64,000 nt of DNA from Heterocephalus glaber (GCF_000247695.1 NW_004624734.1:12447156-12511155); one strand, 5' to 3'. Shown: positions 34,240-46,248, numbered from the stretch's first letter. A program made the numbers and translations. The notes: generated by a model not told the origin, from the letters alone.

Positions 34240-34392
34240 GTCATTTTTTAATGCTTTGATGAGTGCCAGGCATTATCATTATTTCATTTCATCCTCACAA
34301 TAACCTAATGAGTTATCCATTATAACTCCCGATTCCCGTTTTGCAGATAAAACTGAGCTTAGAGGGGTTAAATAACATTCCTGAAGTCACAC
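34240..34392 (-). mobile_element. MIR SINE, antisense
   Basis: GAGTGCCAGGCATTATCATT, CATCCTCACAATAACCTAAT, TTTGCAGATAAAACTGAGC and GAAGTCACACAG in reverse MIR order. Confidence 0.85.
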
Positions 34393-34398
34393 AGTTTT

Positions 34399-34522
34399 TT
34401 GTTTTGTTTTGTATTTTGAGACAGGGTCTTGCTGTGTAGTTCCGTCTGGCCTTGAACTCACTGTGCAGCCCAGGCTGGCCTCAAACTCTTGGCAATCCTC
34501 ATGCCTCAGTCTCCTGAGTGCT
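34399..34522 (-). mobile_element. B1 SINE, antisense
   Basis: TTTTGAGACAGGGTCTTGCT, GTAGTTCCGTCTGGCCTTGA, the internally duplicated CAGCCCAGGCTGGCCTCAAA and CTCATGCCTCAGTCTCCTGA. A canonical rodent B1 with its short internal duplication. Confidence 0.92.
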
Positions 34523-34524
34523 GA

Positions 34525-36064
34525 CAGTTTTAAATAGTTTCTGCACCTATCATTTTACACTAATTACATGCCACTTGCCTGTTATTGCTCTATAACTCTT
34601 CGTGTATGGGATCTTTCTCTCAGTGATGGGTAGGACGGGGGTCTGGTTCCCTCCCTACCATCTGGAACATTGTTCTACACCTAGATTACAGGTCTCCATG
34701 CCTCCATGTGCATGGGTCAGGAGAGGAAATTTTATGGTAACTATAGTAAATCTCTCATGTACTGAGTTCCTTGAGTTGAGAGATCACCCAGTAATCCCCA
34801 AACCTAATGATGCAGAGACCCATTTCTTGGAAAAGAACCACATTCAGGAATTGGTCATGGCAGTAGGTTGTTTGTAAAGATAGCCACAGTCGCTCCTCCT
34901 ATCCCCACGTGTATGCCCCTTTGCAAAGTGACTTTGCTCTCTTCTCATCAAGAGGTAGAATTAATTTCTCCACTCTTGAGATCTAAGCTGACTTTGTGAT
35001 TTACCTTGAGCAAAGAGCGCAGCAAAAATTAACAAATCATCAAACCAGGGAGTGGTTTTTGGAATCTCCCCAGCAAAAGATCCCATTCGAGGCCATGTGT
35101 TTTGCTCCATTAGCCCTGGAGTTTTTAATCCCACTGTGTGCATAGAGTAGATGTGGCTTGAAAGGCTTCTTTAACCATAGTTGTAATGCATTTTAAAGTT
35201 CTGCATTTCTTTAGAAATCACCTAAAGGTAGATAATAAATTGTGATTATTCACATGCCCTAATATCATAGCTCTGTTTTTGTCTCTTACAGAGTGTCTGG
35301 AACATAATCCAAAGTAACATTGGTTTTAAAATACTGATACTTTCATAAGTCTAAGTTTTAAAAAACTTTGAATTCTTGTATTCTTGATTTATAAACACCC
35401 AGAAATGTCCCTTTCGTTCTCCCCTACCCACTATAAGCATATAGAAACAAGATCTGTGTAGTATTTGCTGACTAGCAGAACAGTCTTTACTTGACTATAT
35501 ATTTCATTTTTTTGTGTTAAAGCTATATAGCCCGGTAACATTTTCTTTCATGGAAAATGACTGTTTCTTCCAAGAGTATATAAATTTTTTTCAAATGCAT
35601 GAAGTTTTAAAAATGATATTTTCTATCAGGCAGAATGATCTTTGGTTTTATAAATGTGGAGTAATTTTTATGGTCTGTGACTGTTCATTGTTTCAAAAAC
35701 CTATTAGTTATAACAGGTAAGTATGAAAAATGAGGTTTAGATTTAACTTAGACAAAATACCTCACTGTAGCTAGATCCTGAAACTGTGCCTGTAAAATTG
35801 TGTTTGAATGAATCTTGAGGGTTTTTTTAAGGCCTAGCTTTCTGCTTTAGAGGTGTTTTCAGTCAAGCATTTATTCAAACTCCAGTTGACATTCACAAGA
35901 GCCAGATTCATGCATGGGGCAGATGCAACATTGCTCATGGGCCTTTTTGCTTCTAGTGACTGACCTAGTATATAATGTTTCCTTTTTCTGGCTGAGAGAA
36001 GAATTACATTTTATATGCATTTTTCAGTCATATGTTCATATTGTATTTCACCTCTCTCATATTA
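34525..36064. other. Intronic stretch, nothing recognised
   Basis: Several short open frames (34602-34877, 35514-35720) lack coding character. Confidence 0.4.
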
Positions 36065-36078
36065 CAAGAATATCTGAG

Positions 36079-36160
36079 GGGCTGGGGATTTAGCTCAGTG
36101 GTTCCACTGCCTGCCTTGCAAGCGCAGGGTCCCGAGTTCAATGCCCGGTACCAAAAAAAA
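36079..36160 (+). mobile_element. ID-like SINE, sense
   Basis: GGGCTGGGGATTTAGCTCAG, GCCTTGCAAGCGCAGGGTCC and CCCGGTACC-A(9). The 12-bp duplication AGAATATCTGAG is at 36067-36078 and 36161-36172. Confidence 0.95.
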
Positions 36161-36589
36161 AGAATATCTGAGACATATTGAGATAACTAATATCATTCCT
36201 GGAAAAGTACAAGGTAATTTGGGTAGAAAAATAATATAATAGCTTCAGTAACATACCATAATTAAACGAGTAGCCAGAATAAAAATAGTGAAAGGATTGA
36301 TTTTTAGTTTTGAATGGGTCAGATTAGTATGATTAAAATACATTAATTATACAAGAGCATTCACTTCAGAGGTGTTGTAAGTGGTATCAGATCTCTAATA
36401 TCTAATTCTAAGTATTAATACTATTAATAGTCTTGCCCAATTGTAAGTATTCCATTTTCTTTACTCTCCCTTTTTAAGTAAAATTAATATTCAAAATTTT
36501 GAATATGGTAACACAGAGTACACATTTGTTACAATCTTGGAAGATTTAGGATTAAGGCATTTTAAATTGGACTGGCATATATTCATGAA

Positions 36590-36994
36590 TCCATCCAGGA
36601 AATGGTTATTGAGCACCTACAATGTGGCAGGTGCCTTTCTGGGTGCTGAGGATAGAGCCACCAACAAAGCAAATAGGGCCCCTGCCCTCAAGGGGCTTAC
36701 GGTGTGCTTGTCAGAAGACAGACAGTAGCTGGGTAAGCAGCCGATCTCAGATAGAGATAAGACATCATAAAGAAAGTAAAACAAAGGCCGGGAATTTAGC
36801 TCAGTGGCACCATGCCTGGCTCGCAAACACAAGGTCATGAGTTCGATCCCTGGTGCAAAACAAAAGAAAGTAAAACAATAAACAATAGAGTGGGAAGTAG
36901 ACTGGGAAATTAGAGAAACATCTTTGAGAGGTGACATTTGAACTTGAAACCTAACTGACAAAAAGCTGCTGTCTAAGAGAAGAGCCATTAACAA
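36590..36994 (+). mobile_element. L2-like LINE fragment interrupted by an ID SINE
   Basis: TATTGAGCACCTACAATGTG, GTGCTGAGGATAGAGCCACC, CCCTGCCCTCAAGGGGCTTA and AGACAGACAGTAG precede the SINE; TGAGAGGTGACATTTGAACT follows it. This is the L2 order. Confidence 0.65.
36786..36864 (+). mobile_element. ID-like SINE, sense, inside L2
   Basis: GGCCGGGAATTTAGCTCAG, CGCAAACACAAGGTCATGAG, GTTCGATCCCTGGTGC. It is flanked by AGAAAGTAAAACAA on both sides. A few bases of the D-arm region are deleted. Confidence 0.92.
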
Positions 36995-36999
36995 AGAGG

Positions 37000-38180
37000 A
37001 AAAGCAGTTGTGAAGGCTCGAAGTTGGTATATGCTGGGCAGGACTGAGAAACTAAAAGAAACTAAAACCAGCCATTCTGGCTGGATTTCATTGAGCAAGA
37101 GGCAGCAAAGTTTGATTAAAAGGTAGACAGGGGCAAGATAATGCATTATTCATGTATTATACTCCACCTAGTTGATATTATCATGTATGTTATGTCCTGT
37201 GTTATATTCCATTGTGGTATGTCATTATCTCCCATCATATTGTATATCTTCATTGCATTAGTGTTATGTGTCTATGCCTTGTAAATAGGGAAATAAAGCA
37301 TCAAAGAAACACCTTGGAGTCCTCAAGGTGTGTAGTTTTTCTTGCATTCCCAGTGTACAGAGTTGTGTTGGTTGGTTGCAGTATCTTAGCTTGGGTCCAT
37401 ACTCCCTTCCCGTTATTTTTTTCCAATTACTAGTTAGATTCAGTTCAGTTATAGTGTGCATAATAAATCCATGAGTCTACTGGGCTGTTGTAAATGAGTG
37501 CAACAGAAATCCTGAGAAGTTTTTGTTGTAAGATAACTTTCCCGGATTATATCTATTATTTCAACCAGTAAGCACCTACCTTTTCTATCACCTTATTTAT
37601 CCTTAGGTTATAAATAGCAAAATGCTATTAAGAACCAAATATCGAATCCAAATGTCAGTGATTTGTAATATTAACATAGCCTTCATCTGTTCCTCTTCAT
37701 CAGAGATACAGAACATGAAAAAATGATGTTGAGGCCCATGTATCAGACTGAAAAGTGTTTATCACTTGTATATTTCTGTTTTTGGAGGAATAAAGAAAGT
37801 TTTAAAAAAATTAACAGTTTAATAAAATATGTGAAAGTATAAAAAGATACATTCCTTTTTTAATGTATAACTTTATTATCATTCACTAAACACACACATA
37901 TACAAAAATTAAAATTGTTCAAAGAAAAGCAATACAAGGAAAAAAAACTGTAATAATATTCAAATATAATAGAACTCAACCAAAGCAAAACTGAAAAGTC
38001 CTTAAACATTTTTCCATATAATTTAAACAAACATCTCAAGCATTAACAAGACATCAAAGGATGTGATTTGTTTTAGAAAGATTTTCAAAACTAATATTGA
38101 ACAAATAGTGGTCTGAAAAAAAATCCTAATTAGCTAGTAGACTCCGCATAGGCCGAATTTTTTTTAAATTTAGATTTCAA
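37000..38180. other. AT-rich intron, nothing recognised
   Basis: No exon or named repeat. Confidence 0.4.
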
Positions 38181-38182
38181 TA

Positions 38183-38300
38183 CAGTCATGTGACACGTGA
38201 TGGAAATATAATCTGAGAAATATGTTATTAGGCAATTTCATTCGTGTGTATCGCAAAGTACCACACAGAGTGCCAACTTCTAAGTGCAAACTGAGAGGGT
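38183..38300 (+). mobile_element. Possible ancient Tigger-type element end
   Basis: TA|CAGTCATGTGACACGTGA, CTGAGAAATATGTTATTAGG and CAATTTCATTCGTGTG resemble a mammalian Tigger-group terminus (cagtcatgtg...ctgagaaatgcgtcgttagg). The other end was not found. Confidence 0.45.
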
Positions 38301-38304
38301 ATAC

Positions 38305-39095
38305 ATCAGTCATCTGTGATGGCCCCTTGATATTAACCAAATACGCAGTTAAACATGAAATACATGAGGCTACCACTGGCATAGCAGCACAGTAAACTCT
38401 GAAAAGATATTCTTTTAAATGAAGCAACAGATCTGTAGACTGCAGTGTGATGATTATAATTCAGGGTGTCTGATTTAGACTAGGGAATCAGGAAATAATA
38501 TAGACTCTTTCCTTTCTATGTGTCTTCAGACCATACGTAGTCATAATATACTGACTTAAAATTTCCAGTGAATTAAACTTTCAGGTGATTTATAAGTCAT
38601 TGAAATGCATTACCAAGAGCAGTTATTGAATCTTCCTTCAGAGATAATTAATAAAAACACTTTCTTATTAAAAAAAGAAAAAAAGCAATAATTTAGGTCT
38701 CATTATGGCAAAACTAAGTTCTAGAACCCTTTCCTTGATTTGCCAATAATAATTCCATTCCTTGGATACTTATTTTGCTTTATTCCAACTCTTCCTGATT
38801 CTGTGGTGTCATAGATTTTCCTCTCATTTAGAATAAAATGTAGAAAGCACTACCACATTTAGTATCTGTTTCTTGGCATGGCCTGTTCCCTCTTCCCACT
38901 GGCTGGGTTCCAGAGTGTTCTGGAAAAGAGCTGACGAAACCCAAATGTGATGGGGCAGAGCATTTTAGGCAGCTCTCATAGCCTTTTCAACTCTGCGTCT
39001 TATTTTCTCGTAAATGCATATGTGGCACGCGTGTATGTATGCATACAGGAAATATTTGAAGTGCAAAACTATCCATACATGTTCCTCTCAGGCTT
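38305..39095. other. Intronic stretch, nothing recognised
   Basis: No exon or named repeat. Confidence 0.4.
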
Positions 39096-39099
39096 AGAA

Positions 39100-39385
39100 A
39101 TGACACATTCCATTCTAACCATGATTGAAGCCCCCTGGGTAGCCCTGCCTGATTGTGTTTCCCTGCTTCTGCCCCAGAGATAATCACTATCCTGAATTTT
39201 TAAAAATCATTGTTTCTTTACATTTTATGACACAGATTTGTGTATCTTAAATAATATATGGTATTGTTTTACTTATTTTTAATAGTTACATAAATGTAAA
39301 TTGCTTTGCCTTTTATTATATTTCTAGGAGTTATCTGCATTGATATATGCACATTTCATTTACTCTCCTTGATTTATAGTATTGT
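39100..39385 (-). mobile_element. Ancient L1 (L1M/HAL1-type) 3' region, antisense
   Basis: GATTGAAGCCCCCTGGGTAG, CAGAGATAATCACTATCCTG and AATAATATATGGTATTGTTTT follow the order of old L1 3' ends read in reverse. Confidence 0.65.
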
Positions 39386-39389
39386 GTTG

Positions 39390-40100
39390 CGCGAGGGGGC
39401 ACAATAACTAGTACCTTCTTTTGTCATCATGACAAAAATAGGCTCCAAGTGTAAGAGAAGTATTAATTTTATCAAAAAGACAGCCCTATCAGAGGGTTGG
39501 GTTTGCTGAAATGCAACTTCAATGCAGCAGGTTTGCCTTTCCAGTAACAGGCTATGTAGTTTACCCAGGAGCCCACTGCCCTGAGGGCCTGGCCCCCTGA
39601 CACTGTGGAGCAGAACAAGTATATTCATGCTGCCCTGTCTGCTGGCACTTATAGAGAAAAAGAGGTGGGAGCACCAATTAGAAAAGTCTCTTCCCTGGGT
39701 AGATGAGTGAGCAGGCAGAGAGAGGTTGGGAATGTTACTACGAAAGAGGTCCCCCCCATGTGGAAATATAAGAGCAGGAAAGAGAAGTTTTCTCCAGAAC
39801 GTTTGTTTTCATTGTGTAAGTGTAACAATTTATACGTGTTTTCCTATTGGTGGGCTCATTTACCATTATTGCAGGTGATACTGCAATGACTTTCTCGGTA
39901 AGTGTCCCCTTGTCCACTCTGTGGGGCACAAACGTGGAAGGGAGTGGCAGGGTCACAGCATGAACACCGTGGCCACTTCATATGCTTCCAAACAGTTGTG
40001 TCCCTGTACTTTACTGTCACCACACTGAGGCTCCTTTCTGTCCACTTCCTCACCAACTCTTGTTACTGAATGCTTCATGCCAGTTTGACCAGTGTGAAAT
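39390..40100. other. Intronic stretch, nothing recognised
   Basis: No exon or named repeat. Confidence 0.4.
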
Positions 40101-40116
40101 GACCTTATTGTAATTT

Positions 40117-40196
40117 TTTTTTTGTGCCGAGAATCGAACTCAGGACCTTGCATTTGTGAGGCAGGCACCGGAACCACTGAGCTAAATCCCTGGCCG
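40117..40196 (-). mobile_element. ID-like SINE, antisense
   Basis: T-run, GTGCCGAGAATCGAACTCAG to GAGCTAAATCCCTGGCC, flanked by the 16-bp duplication GACCTTATTGTAATTT (40101-40116 and 40197-40212). Confidence 0.93.
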
Positions 40197-40214
40197 GACC
40201 TTATTGTAATTTTA

Positions 40215-40775
40215 ATTTTCCTGATTACTAGCAAAAGTTAGCATTAATGTCTCTTCAGCATTATGCCCAGTCAGCCCTATTCCGGCCCTAGACTCCTACT
40301 TTGTTCTCCCTCACCCTGGAGGCAAATGAGGATGAATGACAAAGAGACATGGAGTCAACATGAGGGCAGCTAGGAGGCTCCACCTCTAGCAGGCAAAGGA
40401 GCCCTCCAGCCTCTGGTTTATCTCACCTTTATTCACCCAAACAGGGGCATAAGCAATCAAAGCAACACAAGATTCATTTGCTTTGCAATATCCATTAGTA
40501 CGTGCTCAGGTAAACAAGTTAATCTCAGGTGTCTTAACTTTTCCCTAGACCCTGCAATATGCAGTCACCCCCAAGTGCAGCCTTTCTCCTTTGTGCTCAC
40601 AGAGGAGGCCAATTGGGCCCCAATTCTCCTCTGGGCTCAGACACTTACTATTCTTGCGAGAAAAGGCGACACCCCGCAAAACACCTCTGCTGTACTGTAA
40701 AGCACGTGTGTCTACCACTGGAAGCCTCTGTGTAGAACACGACTTTTCCATTTCAGCTCATCACAAAGTGGCGAT
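40215..40775. other. Intronic stretch, nothing recognised
   Basis: Overlapping frames on both strands at 40545-40869 lack coding support. Confidence 0.4.
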
Positions 40776-40965
40776 GTGCTGTGGTTTGGATATGGCTTAT
40801 TCCCCAGAGACTCCATGGACTGAAAGCTTGGGCCCTGATGCAGTGGTGTTGAGGGGGTCAAACCTTTAAGAGGTGGGGCTTAGTGTAGGGTAATTGGCCA
40901 TGAAGGCTCCACCTTCAGTAATGGATTAATGCTTTTCTTGCAGAGTCTCAGGGAACTAAATTAGG

Positions 40966-41162
40966 TGGGGTCTTTTGTTTGTTTGTTTTTGAGGTTACTG
41001 AGGATTGATTGTGCCTTTGAACCCAGTTCTCTTTGTATTTTTTATTTTGAGAGAGAGTTTGACTAAGTCACTAGGTTACCTAGGCTGCTCTCAAACTTGG
41101 AATCTTCCTGCCTCAGCCTCCTAGAATGCTGAGATTACAGGCATGTAGCACCATGCCCATCA
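40966..41162 (-). mobile_element. Dimeric B1-ID SINE, antisense, inside the MST LTR
   Basis: TTTGTTTGTTTGTTTTTGAG, an eroded ID half, then TTTGAGAGAGAGTTTGACTA, CTTCCTGCCTCAGCCTCCTA and TTACAGGCATGTAGCACCAT. Confidence 0.85.
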
Positions 41163-41349
41163 TGAATTAGTTCTTGGGGCGACAGATTGTTATAAAGCAA
41201 AGGTACCCACATGCTTGGCCTCTTCTATGTGCAGCTGCTTCCCTTTCTGCTTCTCCACAGGCAAGGGGCCCCCAGCAGGATGCCAGTGCCATGCTGTTTG
41301 GACCCTCCAGCCACCAGAATCATGGACCGTATAAACCTCTGTACTTTTT

Positions 41350-41426
41350 TTTTGGTACCGGGGATTGAACTCGTGTCCTTGCACTTGCGCAGCAGGGAGT
41401 GAAACCACTGAGCTAAATCCCTGGCC
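41350..41426 (-). mobile_element. ID-like SINE, antisense, inside the MST LTR
   Basis: TTTTTGGTACCGGGGATTGA, GCACTTGCGCAGCAGGGAGT and GAGCTAAATCCCTGGCC, flanked by TCTGTACTTTTT on both sides. Confidence 0.93.
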
Positions 41427-41494
41427 ACTTCTGTACTTTTTAATTACTCAGCCTTAGATACTTTGTTATAGCAACGTAAAATGGAGTAAGACAT

Positions 41495-42235
41495 ACCATA
41501 TGGCATGCTCTTCATTCTCTTTTCAGAGCCTATGGACATGGTCCCCATTCAAAGACACCTCCATACTAAGCTGCAGATCTTGATACTTACGGAAGGGTAT
41601 TGTTTCATGATTTTGCTAATTTTTTATAAGAATATTTTTTTATAGTACCAGACTTTCATCAACACAAAGCCTTAAAGAACACATGATACAGTCTTATTTT
41701 ACGCATGCGACATTGAGTGAACCACCTGAGGTCATACACCGCAGGAACAGAAAAGGATTAGGACCCAGGTTTCTCAGTCCCTGGCTCTGTGTGTTTCCCA
41801 CTGCATGGATTATAGAATTGCAGCTTTATTTTCTGTTTGTATAACGTTGTTATGTTTTTCTATAGCTAGATTTCCTTGACTGAGAGGTTTTGGTGCCTTT
41901 AGCTTTTTGTTTATGGAAACTTTTCTGTTTCTTAATACTGAGGGAACTGTTTATCATACTTTTTAAAATTAGCTTTATGGAAATATTGTATACTGTTTTC
42001 CTTCCTTCTTTTCAACTGTATTTACCTGCTAGTCTTTCCAACAGGTTGTATAAATAAGTTAAACGTTATGGTAAATTATTCCAAAATGGCCTATTAACAG
42101 TTTGCATAAATTAAAACTATGGTGCAATACTTTGAATCAGATTGTAACTAGATGTAAATTTGTAAATGTGTGTAGTTCATTTTTAGATGTAATTTTCCAT
42201 GCAAGACTGTCTTTGTTTTATTTATTTTAGTGTGT
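41495..42235. other. AT-rich intron, nothing recognised
   Basis: No exon or named repeat. Confidence 0.4.
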
Positions 42236-42239
42236 TTAA

Positions 42240-43060
42240 CAATAAAATTAGTACATTCAACCCAAGAACTAAAATATTGCCATTAACTTACATAGATACC
42301 CATGTGCTCCCTCAGCCCATCTTCCTGCCTTTCTATCCAATCCTGAGTTAAGTATTTTTTATTCCTCTGCTTTAAAAATATAAACACACACATATATTTA
42401 TGTGTGTATGGAAATACACATGCATATACACCTATATATTTTCCTAACAATCTTCCTTGTTTTTGAACTTTGTAAAAGAAAGTGTCAAGTTGTATGTACT
42501 CTTTTGTGAATTCCTTTTTCTCACTCGACAATGTTCCTAGTAGTTATCATTGTTTTATGTATAATTTATTCGTTTTAAATGTATGTAGCTTCCCATTATA
42601 TGAATTTACCACACCTTATTCTCTTTGATTTCCCTTCAGTTTTGTTGGGTTTTGGTGTGACTAGTAATAGTGTATAAAAATTCTCACATTGTAACTTCTG
42701 GTAGCCATATGCAAGTGTTTCTCTTGGATATATACTTAGGAGTGGAATTGCTATGTTGTGAGGCATGTAAATGTTTACTTTGATAATATTATAATGCCAA
42801 ATGATATTTCCAGTCATTGGTATCAGCTTACCTTCCCATGGCATTCCCATATACTCTGATCTCAGTGTATGAAAGATTTTGTTGACCTGCATCCTATCCA
42901 ACTCTTGATATCATCAGACTTGTTAATGTTTTCTAATCAGATGATATTCAGTCTCTGGGTTTGATTTTTTTTTCCCTCATAAATACAGTTATCTGTTATA
43001 TCTGTTCATGATTGCTGGTCTGTTCTGTGAAATATCTGTTCATGACTTTGCCTGTTGCAT
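42240..43060 (-). mobile_element. Ancient L1 (L1M/HAL1-type) 3' region, antisense
   Basis: CAATAAAATTAGTACATTCA, GCTTCCCATTATATGAATTT, TATATACTTAGGAGTGGAAT, GCTATGTTGTGAGGCATG and TGTTGACCTGCATCCTATCC give the old L1 3' order in reverse. It contains an AC/TG palindromic patch near 42380-42410. Confidence 0.75.
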
Positions 43061-43305
43061 TTCCTATTGACTCTAATGTATACACACATACACATGTGTA
43101 AATAAATAGATATGTATGTATTGTGTATATGTACTGTATAACAAAATGTACATATAGTCTCTACTGTATATATGATATATACTAACACTATATAGTTTTA
43201 AAATCAATTCACCTCTTATTTTTTTGTATAAAATCAATTGTGTCTTAACTATTATCTTTTTTTTATACCCAGGATTCAGTTTGCTAATATTTTGCTTAGG
43301 ATATT

Positions 43306-43306
<1 letters not shown>

Positions 43307-43348
<42 letters not shown>
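43307..43348. repeat. (GT)n microsatellite, about 21 units
   Basis: A 42-bp GT run with one C variant at its start. Confidence 0.97.
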
Positions 43349-43349
<1 letters not shown>

Positions 43350-43664
43350 CAAAATGGAGCTGTAATTTCCTTTCTTGTTCTTTCCTCTTTTTTTTTTTTT
43401 GTATCAAGGTTATATTGAACTCGTACTGTGAGTTAGGAAGAATTTTGTCCTTTACTATTTGGTAAAAGATTGTACTATTTTTATGTAAAATATTACCTTG
43501 AAAATTTTGTAACTTTTGGATTATAGACACATAATCAGAAACCTTTTGCTTTTGAAAATGCATTGTTTTCTATTTCTTAAAAAACTATCTTCTGCCATCA
43601 TATCACAAAATCTTGCATATTACAAATGAACTAAAAATACAAGGTTATTAAAAGTTTATAAATG

Positions 43665-43749
43665 GGGCTGGGGATTTAGCTCAGTGGTTCCGCCGCCTGC
43701 CTCACAAGCACAAGGTCCTCAGTTTGATCCCTGGTACCAAAAAAAAAAA
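43665..43749 (+). mobile_element. ID-like SINE, sense
   Basis: GGGCTGGGGATTTAGCTCAG, TTCCGCCGCCTGCCTCACAA and CCCTGGTACC-A(12). It has a perfect 14-bp duplication AAAGTTTATAAATG (43651-43664 and 43750-43763). Confidence 0.95.
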
Positions 43750-43764
43750 AAAGTTTATAAATGT

Positions 43765-44175
43765 ACATTTATTAAAATTCCCCGTGTCACATTTTGTGTT
43801 TCCTATTTCTACAGACACTTCAAGTAATTTATTTATTTTTGAATATAGAAATGGTAATCGAAGTCTACTTCTGCTGGTTCTTGTTCATGGTGACTTTCTT
43901 TCTTGTAAACTTATTTGCATTTTACTTTCTGGGGCTCACTGACTTTGAAAAATAATTGGTGGAGACTTCCATAGGCCCAGAATGAAGGACCCCCTCCTTA
44001 GAGTGGCTTATTTGTTTGGGTCAGACTCCTGGGAACACTGTGAGAACAGGGCTGTGTTAAAACAGACAAATTCACAGGTGGAAATTTCAGTACTCTGTTA
44101 TGCTTAAATCCAGGTGCTAGTCTACATGAAGGTCATCCACCAGTCATAACCCCTCAAGCATGGGCTGTCAGTCCA
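43765..44175. other. Intronic stretch, nothing recognised
   Basis: No exon or named repeat. Confidence 0.4.
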
Positions 44176-44248
44176 TCCTTCCTTCCCCTCCCCCCCCTCC
44201 CCTCCCTCCCTTCCTTCCTTCCTTCCTTCCTTCCTTTCCTTCCTTCTC
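44176..44248. repeat. (CCTT)n/C-rich microsatellite
   Basis: CCTTCC units with a CCCCCCCC patch. Confidence 0.93.
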
Positions 44249-44249
44249 A

Positions 44250-45175
44250 TTTTTTCTCTTTACTGCTTTGCTTGGCCACAGGGAAACTTTCATGGAACCC
44301 TTTGGGTTTCAGCTTGATGTGGAGAAGTTACCTGTGAGATGATCCATATTGAACAAGCCCCATATCTCAACTTTTGGCCTTCTTCCCCCAGGAAGCTACA
44401 AAACCAAAGTTGGAGTGCATGATACAGGCCAAGGTCTCCAGGGAAAAGGTGGCTTTTGGGTGGTGACTTTCTGCTGATCTCTTGGATTCCATCTGCCACA
44501 AGAATTTGTCCTGGCTTTTCCCCAGTCTCTTTTTAACAATTTGGTGCTTTTCAGGTGGCTTTGTATGGAGCAAATTGAGAGTCTGATCCAGCATTTTTAG
44601 TTTGTTCAATGAGACAATTGATCTGACTGGCTATCCAGAAGCAGACCGACATGAATTATTAAATACTTGTTTCTTTTAAATATTTCTTTTAGAATTCTAT
44701 TTTCCAAGTATTGATTCATTGAGTAGACTATTAGATTTATTATTAGAAAAGACTTAACTGCTTACTTGTAAGAGATGTAGAAAATGCATAAAATTAGTGA
44801 TGCTTTTCTAAAGTTAAGTAATTCTGGCTTCTACTTGTATAGTGCTTTCTATTGCTATGTGAAGGATGTGAATGACAAATATTTGTAATCACTTATTGTT
44901 CTGGTATTGAATATCATGTAGAAGGTATAAGCTAAGTATTTATTTTCACATGACATGAAAACATAGTATCCAAAAATAATGATATAATTTAATGACTGTC
45001 ATAGAGTCTCAACCTTACTACTGTATCCCTTACTTGTGAGCAAAAACATGGAATGTTTTCTGTTTTTGAGACAATATATCTAAAAATCACTTTTGTTTAA
45101 CCTGGCTTCAAGATTTGTTAAAATGTGTTGTTACTATATTTATATCTAGTGTAAAACCATTGATTGTTTGTGTCC
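44250..45175. other. Intronic stretch, nothing recognised
   Basis: No exon or named repeat. Confidence 0.4.
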
Positions 45176-45177
45176 CA

Positions 45178-45735
45178 GTGTGTTGACGGGTCCCCAAAAC
45201 CACCTCTATATTTGGTGATTACTAGGAGAACTCCTAGGGCTCAGCATGTAACCATACTCATCACAGTGGTTTATGACAGTGGAAGGATATGAAGCATGAT
45301 CAGCAGAGGGAAAGGCCGTGGGATGAAGTCCAGGGGAAACTAGGTGCAAGCTTCCAAGAATCCTCTACTGCTGGACTCACACAGAACACTTAATTCCTTC
45401 AGCCACGAGTTGTGACAACGTGCATGAAACGTTGCCAGCCGGAGCAGTTCAGTAGAGACTCAGTGTGGGGGGGGTTATATTGTGAGCTGATCACATAGGC
45501 ATTCTGTCTGGCATCTACCAAAATTCCAGACTCTCAGAAGGAAAGCAGGTGCACAGCATAAACCATATCAGTGTACAAACAGTTGGAGCCACAGTGATCT
45601 ACTCTTATCAGTTAATGGCGGTGGACCTTCCTTTGGAAAGTACGTTCCCAGATATCAATTAAAGGCCAGTGTTGTGAACATGGTCACAATAAGGCCTGCG
45701 ATGTCAGTTCCTCTATACATGGAGTGATGGCTGAA
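45178..45735 (-). mobile_element. Ancient LTR, antisense (family uncertain)
   Basis: CACAGTGGTTTATGACAGTG, GGAAAGGCCGTGGGATGAAG, GTGCAAGCTTCCAAGAATCC, TGAGTTGTGACAACG-type block, TTCAGTAGAGACTCAGTGTG and AATTCCAGACTCTCAGAAGG match, in order, an ancient mammalian LTR I recall, possibly MER21- or MER74-like. Confidence 0.5.
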
Positions 45736-45744
45736 GTTCTGAAA

Positions 45745-45905
45745 GTGTTTACTATTGGCAAGCACTGCTCAAAACCTTTTACTCATTTCATCTTCATGAC
45801 AACCATTTCACAGATGAGAAATGGAGGCCCAGAGAGTTTATGAAAGTTAGCCAAGGTTGCGCAACTAATAAATAGTACAATAGGATTCAAACTCAGCCAG
45901 GCTTA
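45745..45905 (-). mobile_element. MIR SINE, antisense
   Basis: TTGGCAAGCACTGCTCAAAA, CCATTTCACAGATGAGAAAT, GGAGGCCCAGAGAGTTTATG and AGGATTCAAACTCAGCCAGG. Confidence 0.85.
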
Positions 45906-46162
45906 AAAAAATCCATGATTTTATCAAATGCTTGATTTGTTTTTAAAAATAAACATTCTCATGTTATCGTACGACATGTATAAGATGCTTTATACATTTT
46001 TATAAAACTGAATCAAAGGCATCCTCTTATGTAGTCTCTTTTGATCTTCATTGTTATGGTTCTTAATTTTTAGATTTGGAAAATCATTCTAATTATCCTA
46101 TGCAAACCCTTCTTGATCCTATAGGCTTTTCTTAGCCTTTGTGTTTCTGGATTAGAGAATCT

Positions 46163-46248
46163 TATTCTTTCCCCCAGTTCTAGGGAGTGAACCCAGGGCC
46201 TGTGCACAGGAGGCAAAGACCTTACCACTGAGCTGCACCCCCAGCCTG
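46163..46248 (-). mobile_element. ID-type tRNA-derived SINE half, antisense, older type
   Basis: TTCTAGGGAGTGAACCCAGG, GGAGGCAAAGACCTTACC and ACTGAGCTGCACCCCCAGCC. It resembles the ID half of the B1-ID dimers rather than the GGTACC-type monomers. Confidence 0.7.

Larger units (their letters stand above)
40777..41493 (+). mobile_element. MST-like MaLR solo LTR carrying two SINEs
   Basis: It starts TGCTGTGGTTTGGATATGGC and runs through GAAAGCTTGGGCCCTGATGC, ACCTTTAAGAGGTGGGGCTT, AATGGATTAATGCTTTTC and GCCAGTGCCATGCTGTTTGG to TAGCAACGTAAAATGGAGTA and AGACA. Both ends are present. A B1-ID dimer and an ID SINE sit inside. Without them it is about 430 bp, a normal solo LTR length. Confidence 0.8.

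Noticed and set aside
36617..36994. A 125-codon antisense open frame.
   Set aside because: It reads through an L2 fragment and an ID SINE.
42370..42420. AC/TG palindrome that could form a hairpin.
   Set aside because: It is a short low-complexity patch within an old L1, with no sign of function.
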